From NCBI RefSeq assembly GCF_958450345.1, contig NC_088784.1:47918870-47982869 (forward strand): 64,000 bases of DNA. The letters are read 5' to 3'. A program made the translations under genes and the position numbers. Positions 24,310 to 37,990 of the stretch are shown here, in pieces. This DNA is from Calliphora vicina. Lineage: Eukaryota; Arthropoda; Insecta; Diptera; Calliphoridae. Each line of letters begins with the position of its first letter. Position 1 is the first letter of the stretch. Under the pieces are notes generated by a model. It searched no databases. It was not told the DNA's origin and was given only the letters and a program-made list of their open reading frames with translations.

Positions 24310-26190
24310 CGGAAAATGTCCCAAAATTACCCCAGCTTTTAACGACTTCATATAAATCGCAATTCTAAAGGCCCCTAAAGAGCTAGGAAGCTAATTATTT
24401 TTAAATTTGGATTGCATGAGATTGTAGCTTTCCAACAAGGTATAATTTAAGTAGCTAGCATAAATAGTACCCGATATATATGCGGGTATATCAGACATTT
24501 TTCGAAAAATGTCCCAAAATTACCCCAGTTTTTAACGACTTCATATAAATCGCAATTCTAAAGGCCGGTAAAGAGCTAGGAAACTCATTTTTTTATATTT
24601 GGATTGCATGAGATTGTGGTTTTCTAACAAGGTATAACTTAAGTAGCTAGCATAAATAGTGCCCGATATATATGCAGGTATATCGGAAATTTTTCGAAAA
24701 ATGTCCCAAAATTACCCCAGTTTTTAACGACTTCATATAAATCGCAATTTTAAAAGGCCATAAAGAGCTAGGAAGCTAATTATTTTTAAATTTGGATTGC
24801 ATGAGATTGTAGCTTTCTAACGAGGTATAACTTAAGTAGCTAGCATAAATAGTACCCGATATATATGCGGGTATATCGGACATTTTTCGCAAAATGTCCC
24901 AAAATTACCCCAGTTTTTAACGACTTCATATAAATCGCAATTTTAAAAGGCCATATCGGAATATCGGAAAAAATCAGGTATATCGGAAATTTTTCGGAAA
25001 ATGTCCCAAAATTACCCCAGCTTTTAACGACTTCATATAAATCGCAATTCTAAAGGCCCCTAAAGAGCTAGGAAGCTAATTATTTTTAAATTTGGATTGC
25101 ATGAGATTGTAGCTTTCCAACAAGGTATAATTTAAGTAGCTAGCATAAATAGTACCCGATATATATGCGGGTATATCAGACATTTTTCGAAAAATGTCCC
25201 AAAATTACCCCAGTTTTTAACGACTTCATATAAATCGCAATTCTAAAGGCCGGTAAAGAGCTAGGAAACTCATTTTTTTATATTTGGATTGCATGAGATT
25301 GTGGTTTTCTAACAAGGTATAACTTAAGTAGCTAGCATAAATAGTGCCCGATATATATGCAGGTATATCGGAAATTTTTCGAAAAATGTCCCAAAATTAC
25401 CCCAGTTTTTAACGACTTCATATAAATCGCAATTTTAAAAGGCCATAAAGAGCTAGGAAGCTAATTATTTTTAAATTTGGATTGCATGAGATTGTAGCTT
25501 TCTAACAAGGTATAACTTAAGTAGCTAGCATAAATAGTACCCGATATATATGCGGGTATATCGGACATTTTTCGCAAAATGTCCCAAAATTACCCCAGTT
25601 TTTAACGACTTCATATAAATCGCAATTTTAAAAGGCCATATCGGAATATCGGAAAAAATCAGGTATATCGGAAATTTTTCGGAAATGTCCCAAAATTACC
25701 CCAGCTTTAAACGACTTCATATAAATCGCAATTCTAAAGGCCCCTAAAGAGCTAGGAAGCTAATTATTTTTAAATTTGGATTGCATGAGATTGTAGCTTT
25801 CTAACAAGATATAATTTAAGTAGCTAGCATAAATAGTACCCAATATATATGCGGGTATATCAGACATTTTTCGAAAAATGTCCCAAAATTACCCCAGTTT
25901 TTAACGACTTCATATAAATCGCAATTCTAAAGGCCGGTAAAGAGCTAGGAAACTCATTTTTTTATATTTGGATTGCATGAGATTGTAGCTTTCTAACAAG
26001 GTATAACTTAAGTAGCTAGCATAAATAGTGCCCGATATATATGCAGGTATATCGGAAATTTTTCGAAAAATGTCCCAAAATTACCCCAGTTTTTAACGAC
26101 TTCATATAAATCGCAATTTTAAAAGGCCATAAAGAGCTAGGAAGCTAATTATTTTTAAATTTGGATTGCATGAGATTGTAGCTTTCTAAC

Positions 26191-27949
26191 AAGGTATAAC
26201 TTAAGTAGCTAGCATAAATAGTACCCGATATATATGCGGGTATATCGGACATTTTTCGCAAAATGTCCCAAAATTACCCCAGTTTTTAACGACTTCATAT
26301 AAATCGCAATTTTAAAGGCCATAAAGTGCTAGGAAGCTAATTATTTTTAAATTTGGATTGCATGAGATTGTAGCAAGGTATAACTTAAGTAGCTAGCATA
26401 AATAGTACCCGATATATATGCGGGTATATCGGACATTTTTCGCAAAATGTCCCAAAATTACACCAGTTTTTAACGACTTCATATAAATCGCAATTTTAAA
26501 AGGCCCTAAAGAGCTAGGAAGCTAATTTTTTTTTATATTTGGATTGCATGAGATTGTAGCTTTCTAACAAGGTATAACTTAAGTAGCTAGCATAAATAGT
26601 ACCCGATATATATGCGGGTATATCGGACATTTTTCGCAAAATGTCCCAAAATTACCCCAGTTTTTAACGACTTCATATAAATCGCAATTTTAAAAGGCCA
26701 TATCGGAATATCGGAAAAAATCAGGTATATCGGAAATTTTTCGGAAAATGTCCCAAAATTACCCCAGCTTTTAACGACTTCATATAAATCGCAATTCTAA
26801 AGGCCCCTAAAGAGCTAGGAAGCTAATTATTTTTAAATTTGGATTGCATGAGATTGTAGCTTTCTAACAAGGTATAATTTAAGTAGCTAGCATAAATAGT
26901 ACCCAATATATATGCGGGTATATCAGACATTTTTCGAAAAATGTCCCAAAATTACCCCAGTTTTTAACGACTTCATATAAATCGCAATTCTAAAGGCCGG
27001 TAAAGAGCTAGGAAACTCATTTTTTTATATTTGGATTGCATGAGATTGTAGCTTTCTAACAAGGTATAACTTCAGTAGCTAGCATAAATAGTGCCCGATA
27101 TATATGCAGGTATATCGGAAATTTTTCGAAAAATGTCCCAAAATTACCCCAGTTTTTAACGACTTCATATAAATCGCAATTTTAAAAGGCCATAAAGAGC
27201 TAGGAAGCTAATTATTTTTAAATTTGGATTGCATGAGATTGTAGCTTTCTAACAAGGTATAACTTAAGTAGCTAGCATAAATAGTACCCGATATATATGC
27301 GGGTATATCAGACATTTTTCGCAAAATGTCCCAAAATTACCCCAGTTTTTAACGACTTCATATAAATCGCAATTTTAAAAGGCCATAAAGAGCTAGGAAG
27401 CTAATTTTTTTTATATTTGGATTGCATGAGATAGTAGCTTTCTAACAAGGTATAACTTAAGTAGCTAGCATAAATAGTACCCGATATATATGCGGGTATA
27501 TCGGACATTTTTCGAAAAATGTCCCAAAATTACCCCAGTTTTTAACGACTTCATATAAATCGCAATTCTAAAGGCTCCTAAAGACTTAGGACTTAGGATA
27601 TATATGCGGGTATATCGGACATTTTTCGAAAAATGTCCCAAAATTACCCCAGTTTTTAACGACTTCATATAAATCGCAATTCTAAAGGCCCCTAAAAACC
27701 TAGGAAGCTAATTATTTTTAAATTTGGATTGCATGAGATTGTATATCGGACATTTTTCGAAAAATGTCACAAAATTACCCCAGTTTTTAACGACTTCATA
27801 TAAATCGCAATTCTAAAGGCCGCTAAAGAGCTAGGAAACTAATTTTTTTATATTTGGATTGTATGAGATTGTAGCTTTCTAACAAGGTATAACTTAAGTA
27901 GTTAGCATAAATAGTACCCGATATATATGCAGGTATATCGGAAATTTTT
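26191..27949 (+). repeat. satellite duplication, copy 2 (offset 3640 bp)
   Basis: Partner of 22551-24309. The copies separate at TTTCGGAAAATGTCCC (copy 1) against TTTCGAAAAATGTCAC (copy 2). Confidence 0.85.
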
Positions 27950-30926
27950 CGAAAAATGTCACAAAATTACCCCAGTTTTTAACGACTTCATATAAATCGC
28001 AATTCTAAAGGCCGCTAAAGAGCTAGGAAACTCATTTTTTTTATATTTGGATTGTATGAGATTGTAGCTTTCTAACAAGGTATAACTTAAGTATATATGC
28101 GGGTATATCAGACATTTTTCGAAAAATGTCCCAAAATTACCCCAGTTTTTAACGACTTCATATAAATCGCAATTTTAAAAGGCCATATCGGAATATCGGA
28201 AAAAATCAGGTATATCGGAAATTTTTCGGAAAATGTCCCAAAATTACCCCAGCTTTTAACGACTTCATATAAATCGCAATTCTAAAGGCCCCTAAAGAGC
28301 TAGGAAGCTAATTATTTTTAAATTTGGATTGCATGAGATTGTAGCTTTCTAACAAGGTATAACTTCAGTAGCTAGCATAAATAGTGCCCGATATATATGC
28401 GGGTATATCAGACATTTTTCGCAAAATGTCCCAAAATTACCCCAGTTTTTAACGACTTCATATAAATCGCAATTTTAAAAGGCCATAAAGAGGTAGGAAG
28501 CTAATTATTTTTAAATTTGGATTGCATGAGATTGTAGCTTTCTAACAAGGTATAACTTAAGTAGCTAGCATAAATAGTACCCGATATATATGCGGGTATA
28601 TCGGACATTTTTCGAAAAATGTCCCAAAATTACACCAGTTTTTAACGACTTCATATAAATCGCAATTTTAAAAGGCCCTAAAGAGCTAGGAAGCTAAATT
28701 TTTTTTATATTTGGATTGCATGAGATTGTAGCTTTCTAACGAGGTATAACTTAAGTAGCTAGCATAAATAGTACCCGATATATATGCGGGTATATCGGAC
28801 ATTTTTCGAAAAATGTCACAAAATTACCCCAGTTTTTAACGACTTCATATAAATCGCAATTCTAAAGGCCGCTAAAGAGCTAGGAAACTCATTTTTTTTA
28901 TATTTGGATTGTATGAGATTGTAGCTTTCTAACAAGGTATAACTTAAGTATATATGCGGGTATATCAGACATTTTTCGAAAAATGTCCCAAAATTACCCC
29001 AGTTTTTAACGACTTCATATAAATCGCAATATTAAAAGGCCATAAAGAGGTAGGAAGCTAATTATTTTTAAATTTGGATTGCATGAGATTGTAGCTTTCT
29101 AACAAGGTATAACTTAAGTAGCTAGCATAAATAGTACCCGACATATATGCGGGTATATCGGACATTTTTCGCAAAATGTCCCAAAATTACCCCAGTTTTT
29201 AACGACTTCATATAAATCGCAATTTTAAAAGGCCATAAAGAGCTAGGAAGCTAATTATTTTTAAATTTGGATTGCATGAGATAGTAGCTTTCTAACAAGG
29301 TATAACTTAAGTAGCTAGCATAAATAGTACCCGATATATATGCGGGTATATCGGACATTTTTCGAAAAATGTCCCAAAATTACCCCAGTTTTTAACGACT
29401 TCATATAAATCGCAATATTAAAAGGCCATAAAGAGGTAGGAAGCTAATTATTTTTAAATTTGGATTGCATGAGATTGTAGCTTTCTAACAAGGTATAACT
29501 TAAGTAGCTAGCATAAATAGTACCCGATATATATGCGGGTATATCGGACATTTTTCGCAAAATGTCCCAAAATTACACCAGTTTTTAACGACTTCATATA
29601 AATCGCAATTTTAAAAGGCCCTAAAGAGCTAGGAAGCTAAATGTTTTTTATATTTGGATTCATGAGATTGTAGCTTTCTAACAAGGTATAACTTAAGTAG
29701 CTAGCATAAATAGTACCCGATATATATGCGGGTATATCGGACATTTTTCGAAAAATGTCACAAAATTACCCCAGTTTTTAACGACTTCATAAAAATCGCA
29801 ATTCTAAAGGCCGCTAAAGAGCTAGGAAACTCATTTTTCGCAAAATGTCCCAAAATTACCCCAGTTTTTAACGACTTCATATAAATCGCAATTTTAAAAG
29901 GCCCTAAAGAGCTAGGAAGCTAAATGTTTTCTATATTTGGATTGCATGAGATTGTAGCTTTCTAACAAGGTATAACTTAAGTAGCTAGCATAAATAGTAC
30001 CCGATATATATGCGGGTATATCGGACATTTTTCGAAAAATGTCACAAAATTACCCCAGTTTTTAACGACTTCATATAAATCGCAATTCTAAAGGCCGCTA
30101 AAGAGCTAGGAAACTCGTTTTTTTATATTTGGATTGCATGAGATAGTAGCTTTCTAACAAGGTATAACTTAAGTAGTTAGCATAAATAGTACCCGATATA
30201 TATGCAGGTATATCGGAAATTTTTCGGAAAATGTCCCAAAATTACCCCAGCTTTTAACGACTTCATATAAATCCCAATTCTAAAGGCCCCTAAGAGCTAG
30301 GATGCTAATTACTTTTAAATTTGGATTGCATGAGATTGTAGCTTTCTAACAAGGTATAACTTAAGTAGCTAGCATAAATAGTACCCGATATATATGCGGG
30401 TATATCGGACATTTTTCGCAAAATGTCCCAAAATTACACCAGTTTTTAACGACTTCATATAAATCGCAATTTTAAAAGGCCATAAAGAGCTAGGAAGCTA
30501 ATTATTTTTAAATTTGGATTGCATGAGATTGTAGCAAGGTATAACTTAAGTAGCTAGCATAAATAGTACCCGATATATATGCGGGTATATCGGACATTTT
30601 TCGCAAAATGTCCCAAAATTACACCAGTTTTTAACGACTTCATATAAATCGCAATTTTAAAAGGCCCTAAAGAGCTAGGAAGCTAAATTTTTTTTATATT
30701 TGGATTGCATGAGATTGTAGCTTTCTAACAAGGTATAACTTAAGTAGCTAGCATAAATAGTACCCGATATATATGCGGGTATATCGGACATTTTTCGCAA
30801 AATGTCCCAAAATTACCCCAGTTTTTAACGACTTCATATAAATCGCAATTTTAAAAGGCCATATCGGAATATCGGAAAAAATCAGGTATATCGGAAATTT
30901 TTCGGAAAATGTCCCAAAATTACCCC

Positions 30927-33238
30927 AGCTTTTAACGACTTCATATAAATCGCAATTCTAAAGGCCCCTAAAGAGCTAGGAAGCTAATTATTTTTAAATT
31001 TGGATTGCATGAGATTGTAGCTTTCTAACAAGGTATAATTTAAGTAGCTAGCATAAATAGTACCCAATATATATGCGGGTATATCAGACATTTTTCGAAA
31101 AATGTCCCAAAATTACCCCAGTTTTTAACGACTTCATATAAATCGCAATTCTAAAGGCCGGTAAAGAGCTAGGAAACTCATTTTTTTATATTTGGATTGC
31201 ATGAGATTGTAGCTTTCTAACAAGGTATAACTTAAGTAGCTAGCATAAATAGTGCCCGATATATATGCAGGTATATCGGAAATTTTTCGAAAAATGTCCC
31301 AAAATTACCCCAGTTTTTAACGACTTCATATAAATCGCAATTTTAAAAGGCCATAAAGAGCTAGGAAGCTAATTATTTTTAAATTTGGATTGCATGAGAT
31401 TGTAGCTTTCTAACAAGGTATAACTTAAGTAGCTAGCATAAATAGTACCCGATATATATGCGGGTATATCGGACATTTTTCGCAAAATGTCCCAAAATTA
31501 CCCCAGCTTTTAACGACTTCATATAAATCGCAATTCTAAAGGCCCCTAAAGAGCTAGGAAGCTAATTATTTTTAAATTTGGATTGCATGAGATTGTAGCT
31601 TTCTAACAAGGTATAATTTAAGTAGCTAGCATAAATAGTACCCAATATATATGCGGGTATATCAGACATTTTTCGAAAAATGTCCCAAAATTACCCCAGT
31701 TTTTAACGACTTCATATAAATCGCAATTCTAAAGGCCGGTAAAGAGCTAGGAAACTCATTTTTTTATATTTGGATTGCATGAGATTGTAGCTTTCTAACA
31801 AGGTATAACTTAAGTAGCTAGCATAAATAGTGCCCGATATATATGCAGGTATATCGGAAATTTTTCGAAAAATGTCCCAAAATTACCCCAGTTTTTAACG
31901 ACTTCATATAAATCGCAATTTTAAAAGGCCATAAAGAGCTAGGAAGCTAATTATTTTTAAATTTGGATTGCATGAGATTGTAGCTTTCTAACAAGGTATA
32001 ACTTAAGTAGCTAGCATAAATAGTACCCGATATATATGCGGGTATATCGGACATTTTTCGCAAAATGTCCCAAAATTACCCCAGCTTTTAACGACTTCAT
32101 ATAAATCGCAATTCTAAAGGCCCCTAAAGAGCTAGGAAGCTAATTATTTTTAAATTTGGATTGCATGAGATTGTAGCTTTCTAACAAGGTATAATTTAAG
32201 TAGCTAGCATAAATAGTACCCAATATATATGCGGGTATATCAGACATTTTTCGAAAAATGTCCCAAAATTACCCCAGTTTTTAACGACTTCATATAAATC
32301 GCAATTCTAAAGGCCGGTAAAGAGCTAGGAAACTCATTTTTTTATATTTGGATTGCATGAGATTGTAGCTTTCTAACAAGGTATAACTTAAGTAGCTAGC
32401 ATAAATAGTGCCCGATATATATGCAGGTATATCGGAAATTTTTCGAAAAATGTCCCAAAATTACCCCAGTTTTTAACGACTTCATATAAATCGCAATTTT
32501 AAAAGGCCATAAAGAGCTAGGAAGCTAATTATTTTTAAATTTGGATTGCATGAGATTGTAGCTTTCTAACAAGGTATAACTTAAGTAGCTAGCATAAATA
32601 GTACCCGATATATATGCGGGTATATCGGACATTTTTCGCAAAATGTCCCAAAATTACCCCAGCTTTTAACGACTTCATATAAATCGCAATTCTAAAGGCC
32701 CCTAAAGAGCTAGGAAGCTAATTATTTTTAAATTTGGATTGCATGAGATTGTAGCTTTCTAACAAGGTATAATTTAAGTAGCTAGCATAAATAGTACCCA
32801 ATATATATGCGGGTATATCAGACATTTTTCGAAAAATGTCCCAAAATTACCCCAGTTTTTAACGACTTCATATAAATCGCAATTCTAAAGGCCGGTAAAG
32901 AGCTAGGAAACTCATTTTTTTATATTTGGATTGCATGAGATTGTAGCTTTCTAACAAGGTATAACTTAAGTAGCTAGCATAAATAGTGCCCGATATATAT
33001 GCAGGTATATCGGAAATTTTTCGAAAAATGTCCCAAAATTACCCCAGTTTTTAACGACTTCATATAAATCGCAATTTTAAAAGGCCATAAAGAGCTAGGA
33101 AGCTAATTATTTTTAAATTTGGATTGCATGAGATTGTAGCTTTCTAACAAGGTATAACTTAAGTAGCTAGCATAAATAGTACCCGATATATATGCGGGTA
33201 TATCGGACATTTTTCGCAAAATGTCCCAAAATTACCCC
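30927..33238 (+). repeat. trimeric higher-order repeat, 578 bp, four tandem copies
   Basis: The marker CAGCTTTTAAC recurs at 30927, 31505, 32083 and 32661, exactly 578 bp apart. Each unit holds three monomers in fixed order: a GGCCCCTAAAG/ACCCAATAT monomer (type C), a GGCCGGTAAAG/TGCCCG monomer (type B), and a GGCCATAAAG/TACCCG monomer (type A). Copies appear near-identical, which means recent unequal exchange or amplification of the trimer as a unit. Confidence 0.9.
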
Positions 33239-36200
33239 AGTTTTTAACGACTTCATATAAATCGCAATTTTAAAAGGCCATAAAGAGCTAGGAAGCTAAT
33301 TTTTTTTATATTTGGATTGCATGAGATAGTAGCTTTCTAACAAGGTATAACTTAAGTAGCTAGCATAAATAGTACCCGATATATATGCGGGTATATCGGA
33401 CATTTTTCGAAAAATGTCCCAAAATTACCCCAGTTTTTAACGACTTCATATAAATCGCAATTCTAAAGGCCGCTAAAGAGCTAGGAAACTCATTTTTTTA
33501 TATTTGGATTGTATGAGATTGTAGCTTTCTAACAAGGTATAACTTAAGTAGCTAGCATAAATAGTACCCGATATATATGCGGGTATATCGGACATTTTTC
33601 GCAAAATGTCCCAAAATTACCCCAGTTTTTAACGACTTCATATAAATCGCAATTTTAAAAGGCCATAAAGAGCTAGGAAGCTAATTTTTTTATATTTGGA
33701 TTGCATGAGATTGTAGCTTTCTAACAAGGTATAACTTAAGTAGCTAGCATAAATAGTACCCGATATATATGCGGGTATATCGGACATTTTTCGAAAAATG
33801 TCCCAAAATTACACCAGTTTTTAACGACTTCATATAAATCGCAATTTTAAAAGGCCCTAAAGAGCTAGGGAGCTAAATTTTTTTATATTTGGATTGCATG
33901 AGATTGTAGCTTTCTAACAAGGTATAACTTAAGTATATATGCGGGTATATCAGACATTTTTCGAAAAATGTCCCAAAATTACCCCAGTTTTTAACGACTT
34001 CATATAAATCGCAATTCTAAAGGCCGGTAAAGAGCTAGGAAACTGCATGAGATTGTAGCTTTCTAACAAGGTATAACTTAAGTAGCTAGCATAAATAGTG
34101 CCCGATATATATGCAGGTATATCGGAAATTTTTCGAAAAATGTCCCAAAATTACCCCAGTTTTTAACGACTTCATATAAATCGCAATTTTAAAAGGCCAT
34201 AAAGAGCTAGGAAGCTAATTATTTTTAAATTTGGATTGCATGAGATTGTAGCTTTCTAACAAGGTATAACTTAAGTAGCTAGCATAAATAGTACCCGATA
34301 TATATGCGGGTATATCGGACATTTTTCGCAAAATGTCCCAAAATTACCCCAGCTTTTAACGACTTCATATAAATCGCAATTCTAAAGGCCCCTAAAGAGC
34401 TAGGAAGCTAATTATTTTTAAATTTGGATTGCATGAGATTGTAGCTTTCTAACAAGGTATAATTTAAGTAGCTAGCATAAATAGTACCCAATATATATGC
34501 GGGTATATCAGACATTTTTCGAAAAATGTCCCAAAATTACCCCAGTTTTTAACGACTTCATATAAATCGCAATTCTAAAGGCCGGTAAAGAGCTAGGAAA
34601 CTCATTTTTTTATATTTGGATTGCATGAGATTGTAGCTTTCTAACAAGGTATAACTTAAGTAGCTAGCATAAATAGTGCCCGATATATATGCAGGTATAT
34701 CGGAAATTTTTCGAAAAATGTCCCAAAATTACCCCAGTTTTTAACGACTTCATATAAATCGCAATTTTAAAAGGCCATAAAGAGCTAGGAAGCTAATTAT
34801 TTTTAAATTTGGATTGCATGAGATTGTAGCTTTCTAACAAGGTATAACTTAAGTAGCTAGCATAAATAGTACCCGATATATATGCGGGTATATCGGACAT
34901 TTTTCGCAAAATGTCCCAAAATTACCCCAGTTTTTAACGACTTCATATAAATCGCAATTTTAAAAGGCCATAAAGAGCTAGGAAGCTAATTTTTTTTATA
35001 TTTGGATTGCATGAGATAGTAGCTTTCTAACAAGGTATAACTTAAGTAGCTAGCATAAATAGTACCCGATATATATGCGGGTATATCGGACATTTTTCGA
35101 AAAATGTCCCAAAATTACCCCAGTTTTTAACGACTTCATATAAATCGCAATTCTAAAGGCCGCTAAAGAGCTAGGAAACTCATTTTTTTATATTTGGATT
35201 GTATGAGATTGTAGCTTTCTAACAAGGTATAACTTAAGTAGCTAGCATAAATAGTACCCGATATATATGCGGGTATATCGGACATTTTTCGCAAAATGTC
35301 CCAAAATTACCCCAGTTTTTAACGACTTCATATAAATCGCAATTTTAAAAGGCCATAAAGAGCTAGGAAGCTAATTTTTTTATATTTGGATTGCATGAGA
35401 TTGTAGCTTTCTAACAAGGTATAACTTAAGTAGCTAGCATAAATAGTACCCGATATATATGCGGGTATATCGGACATTTTTCGAAAAATGTCCCAAAATT
35501 ACACCAGTTTTTAACGACTTCATATAAATCGCAATTTTAAAAGGCCCTAAAGAGCTAGGGAGCTAAATTTTTTTATGTTTGGATTGCATGAGATTGTAGC
35601 TTTCTAACAAGGTATAACTTAAGTATATATGCGGGTATATCAGACATTTTTCGAAAAATGTCCCAAAATTACCCCAGTTTTTAACGACTTCATATAAATC
35701 GCAATTCTAAAGGCCGGTAAAGAGCTAGGAAACTGCATGAGATTGTAGCTTTCTAACAAGGTATAACTTAAGTAGCTAGCATAAATAGTGCCCGATATAT
35801 ATGCAGGTATATCGGAAATTTTTCGAAAAATGTCCCAAAATTACCCCAGTTTTTAACGACTTCATATAAATCGCAATTTTAAAAGGCCATAAAGAGCTAG
35901 GAAGCTAATTATTTTTAAATTTGGATTGCATGAGATTGTAGCTTTCTAACAAGGTATAACTTAAGTAGCTAGCATAAATAGTACCCGATATATATGCGGG
36001 TATATCGGACATTTTTCGCAAAATGTCCCAAAATTACCCCAGCTTTTAACGACTTCATATAAATCGCAATTCTAAAGGCCCCTAAAGAGCTAGGAAGCTA
36101 ATTATTTTTAAATTTGGATTGCATGAGATTGTAGCTTTCTAACAAGGTATAATTTAAGTAGCTAGCATAAATAGTACCCAATATATATGCGGGTATATCA

Positions 36201-37990
36201 GACATTTTTCGAAAAATGTCCCAAAATTACCCCAGTTTTTAACGACTTCATATAAATCGCAATTCTAAAGGCCGGTAAAGAGCTAGGAAACTCATTTTTT
36301 TATATTTGGATTGCATGAGATTGTAGCTTTCTAACAAGGTATAACTTAAGTAGCTAGCATAAATAGTGCCCGATATATATGCAGGTATATCGGAAATTTT
36401 TCGAAAAATGTCCCAAAATTACCCCAGTTTTTAACGACTTCATATAAATCGCAATTTTAAAAGGCCATAAAGAGCTAGGAAGCTAATTATTTTTAAATTT
36501 GGATTGCATGAGATTGTAGCTTTCTAACAAGGTATAACTTAAGTAGCTAGCATAAATAGTACCCGATATATATGCGGGTATATCGGACATTTTTCGCAAA
36601 ATGTCCCAAAATTACCCCAGCTTTTAACGACTTCATATAAATCGCAATTCTAAAGGCCCCTAAAGAGCTAGGAAGCTAATTATTTTTAAATTTGGATTGC
36701 ATGAGATTGTAGCTTTCTAACAAGGTATAATTTAAGTAGCTAGCATAAATAGTACCCAATATATATGCGGGTATATCAGACATTTTTCGAAAAATGTCCC
36801 AAAATTACCCCAGTTTTTAACGACTTCATATAAATCGCAATTCTAAAGGCCGGTAAAGAGCTAGGAAACTCATTTTTTTATATTTGGATTGCATGAGATT
36901 GTAGCTTTCTAACAAGGTATAACTTAAGTAGCTAGCATAAATAGTGCCCGATATATATGCAGGTATATCGGAAATTTTTCGAAAAATGTCCCAAAATTAC
37001 CCCAGTTTTTAACGACTTCATATAAATCGCAATTTTAAAAGGCCATAAAGAGCTAGGAAGCTAATTATTTTTAAATTTGGATTGCATGAGATTGTAGCTT
37101 TCTAACAAGGTATAACTTAAGTAGCTAGCATAAATAGTACCCGATATATATGCGGGTATATCGGACATTTTTCGCAAAATGTCCCAAAATTACCCCAGTT
37201 TTTAACGACTTCATATAAATCGCAATTTTAAAAGGCCATAAAGAGCTAGGAAGCTAATTTTTTTTATATTTGGATTGCATGAGATAGTAGCTTTCTAACA
37301 AGGTATAACTTAAGTAGCTAGCATAAATAGTATCCGATATATATGCGGGTATATCGGACATTTTTCGAAAAATGTCCCAAAATTACCCCAGTTTTTAACG
37401 ACTTCATATAAATCGCAATTCTAAAGGCCGCTAAAGAGCTAGGAAACTCATTTTTTTATATTTGGATTGTATGAGATTGTAGCTTTCTAACAAGGTATAA
37501 CTTAAGTAGCTAGCATAAATAGTACCCGATATATATGCGGGTATATCGGACATTTTTCGCAAAATGTCCCAAAATTACCCCAGTTTTTAACGACTTCATA
37601 TAAATCGCAATTTTAAAAGGCCATAAAGAGCTAGGAAGCTAATTTTTTTATATTTGGATTGCATGAGATTGTAGCTTTCTAACAAGGTATAACTTAAGTA
37701 GCTAGCATAAATAGTACCCGATATATATGCGGGTATATCGGACATTTTTCGAAAAATGTCCCAAAATTACACCAGTTTTTAACGACTTCATATAAATCGC
37801 AATTTTAAAAGGCCCTAAAGAGCTAGGGAGCTAAATTTTTTTATATTTGGATTGCATGAGATTGTAGCTTTCTAACAAGGTATAACTTAAGTATATATGC
37901 GGGTATATCAGACATTTTTCGAAAAATGTCCCAAAATTACCACAGTTTTTAACGACTTCATATAAATCGCAATTCTAAAGGCCGGTAAAG
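32661..37990 (+). repeat. 1690 bp higher-order repeat, two full copies and a partial third
   Basis: Copies at 32661-34350 and 34351-36040 are in register, shown by the shared deletion join GGAAACTGCATGAG at 34036 and 35726 and the GAGATAGTAGC monomer near 33325 and 35015. One difference is TTTTATGTTTGG near 35575 against TTTTATATTTGG near 33885. An extra 578 bp trimer sits at 36041-36618, then a third partial copy runs to about 37990, where it keeps the CTCGTTTTTTT sequence that the first two copies lack. Confidence 0.88.
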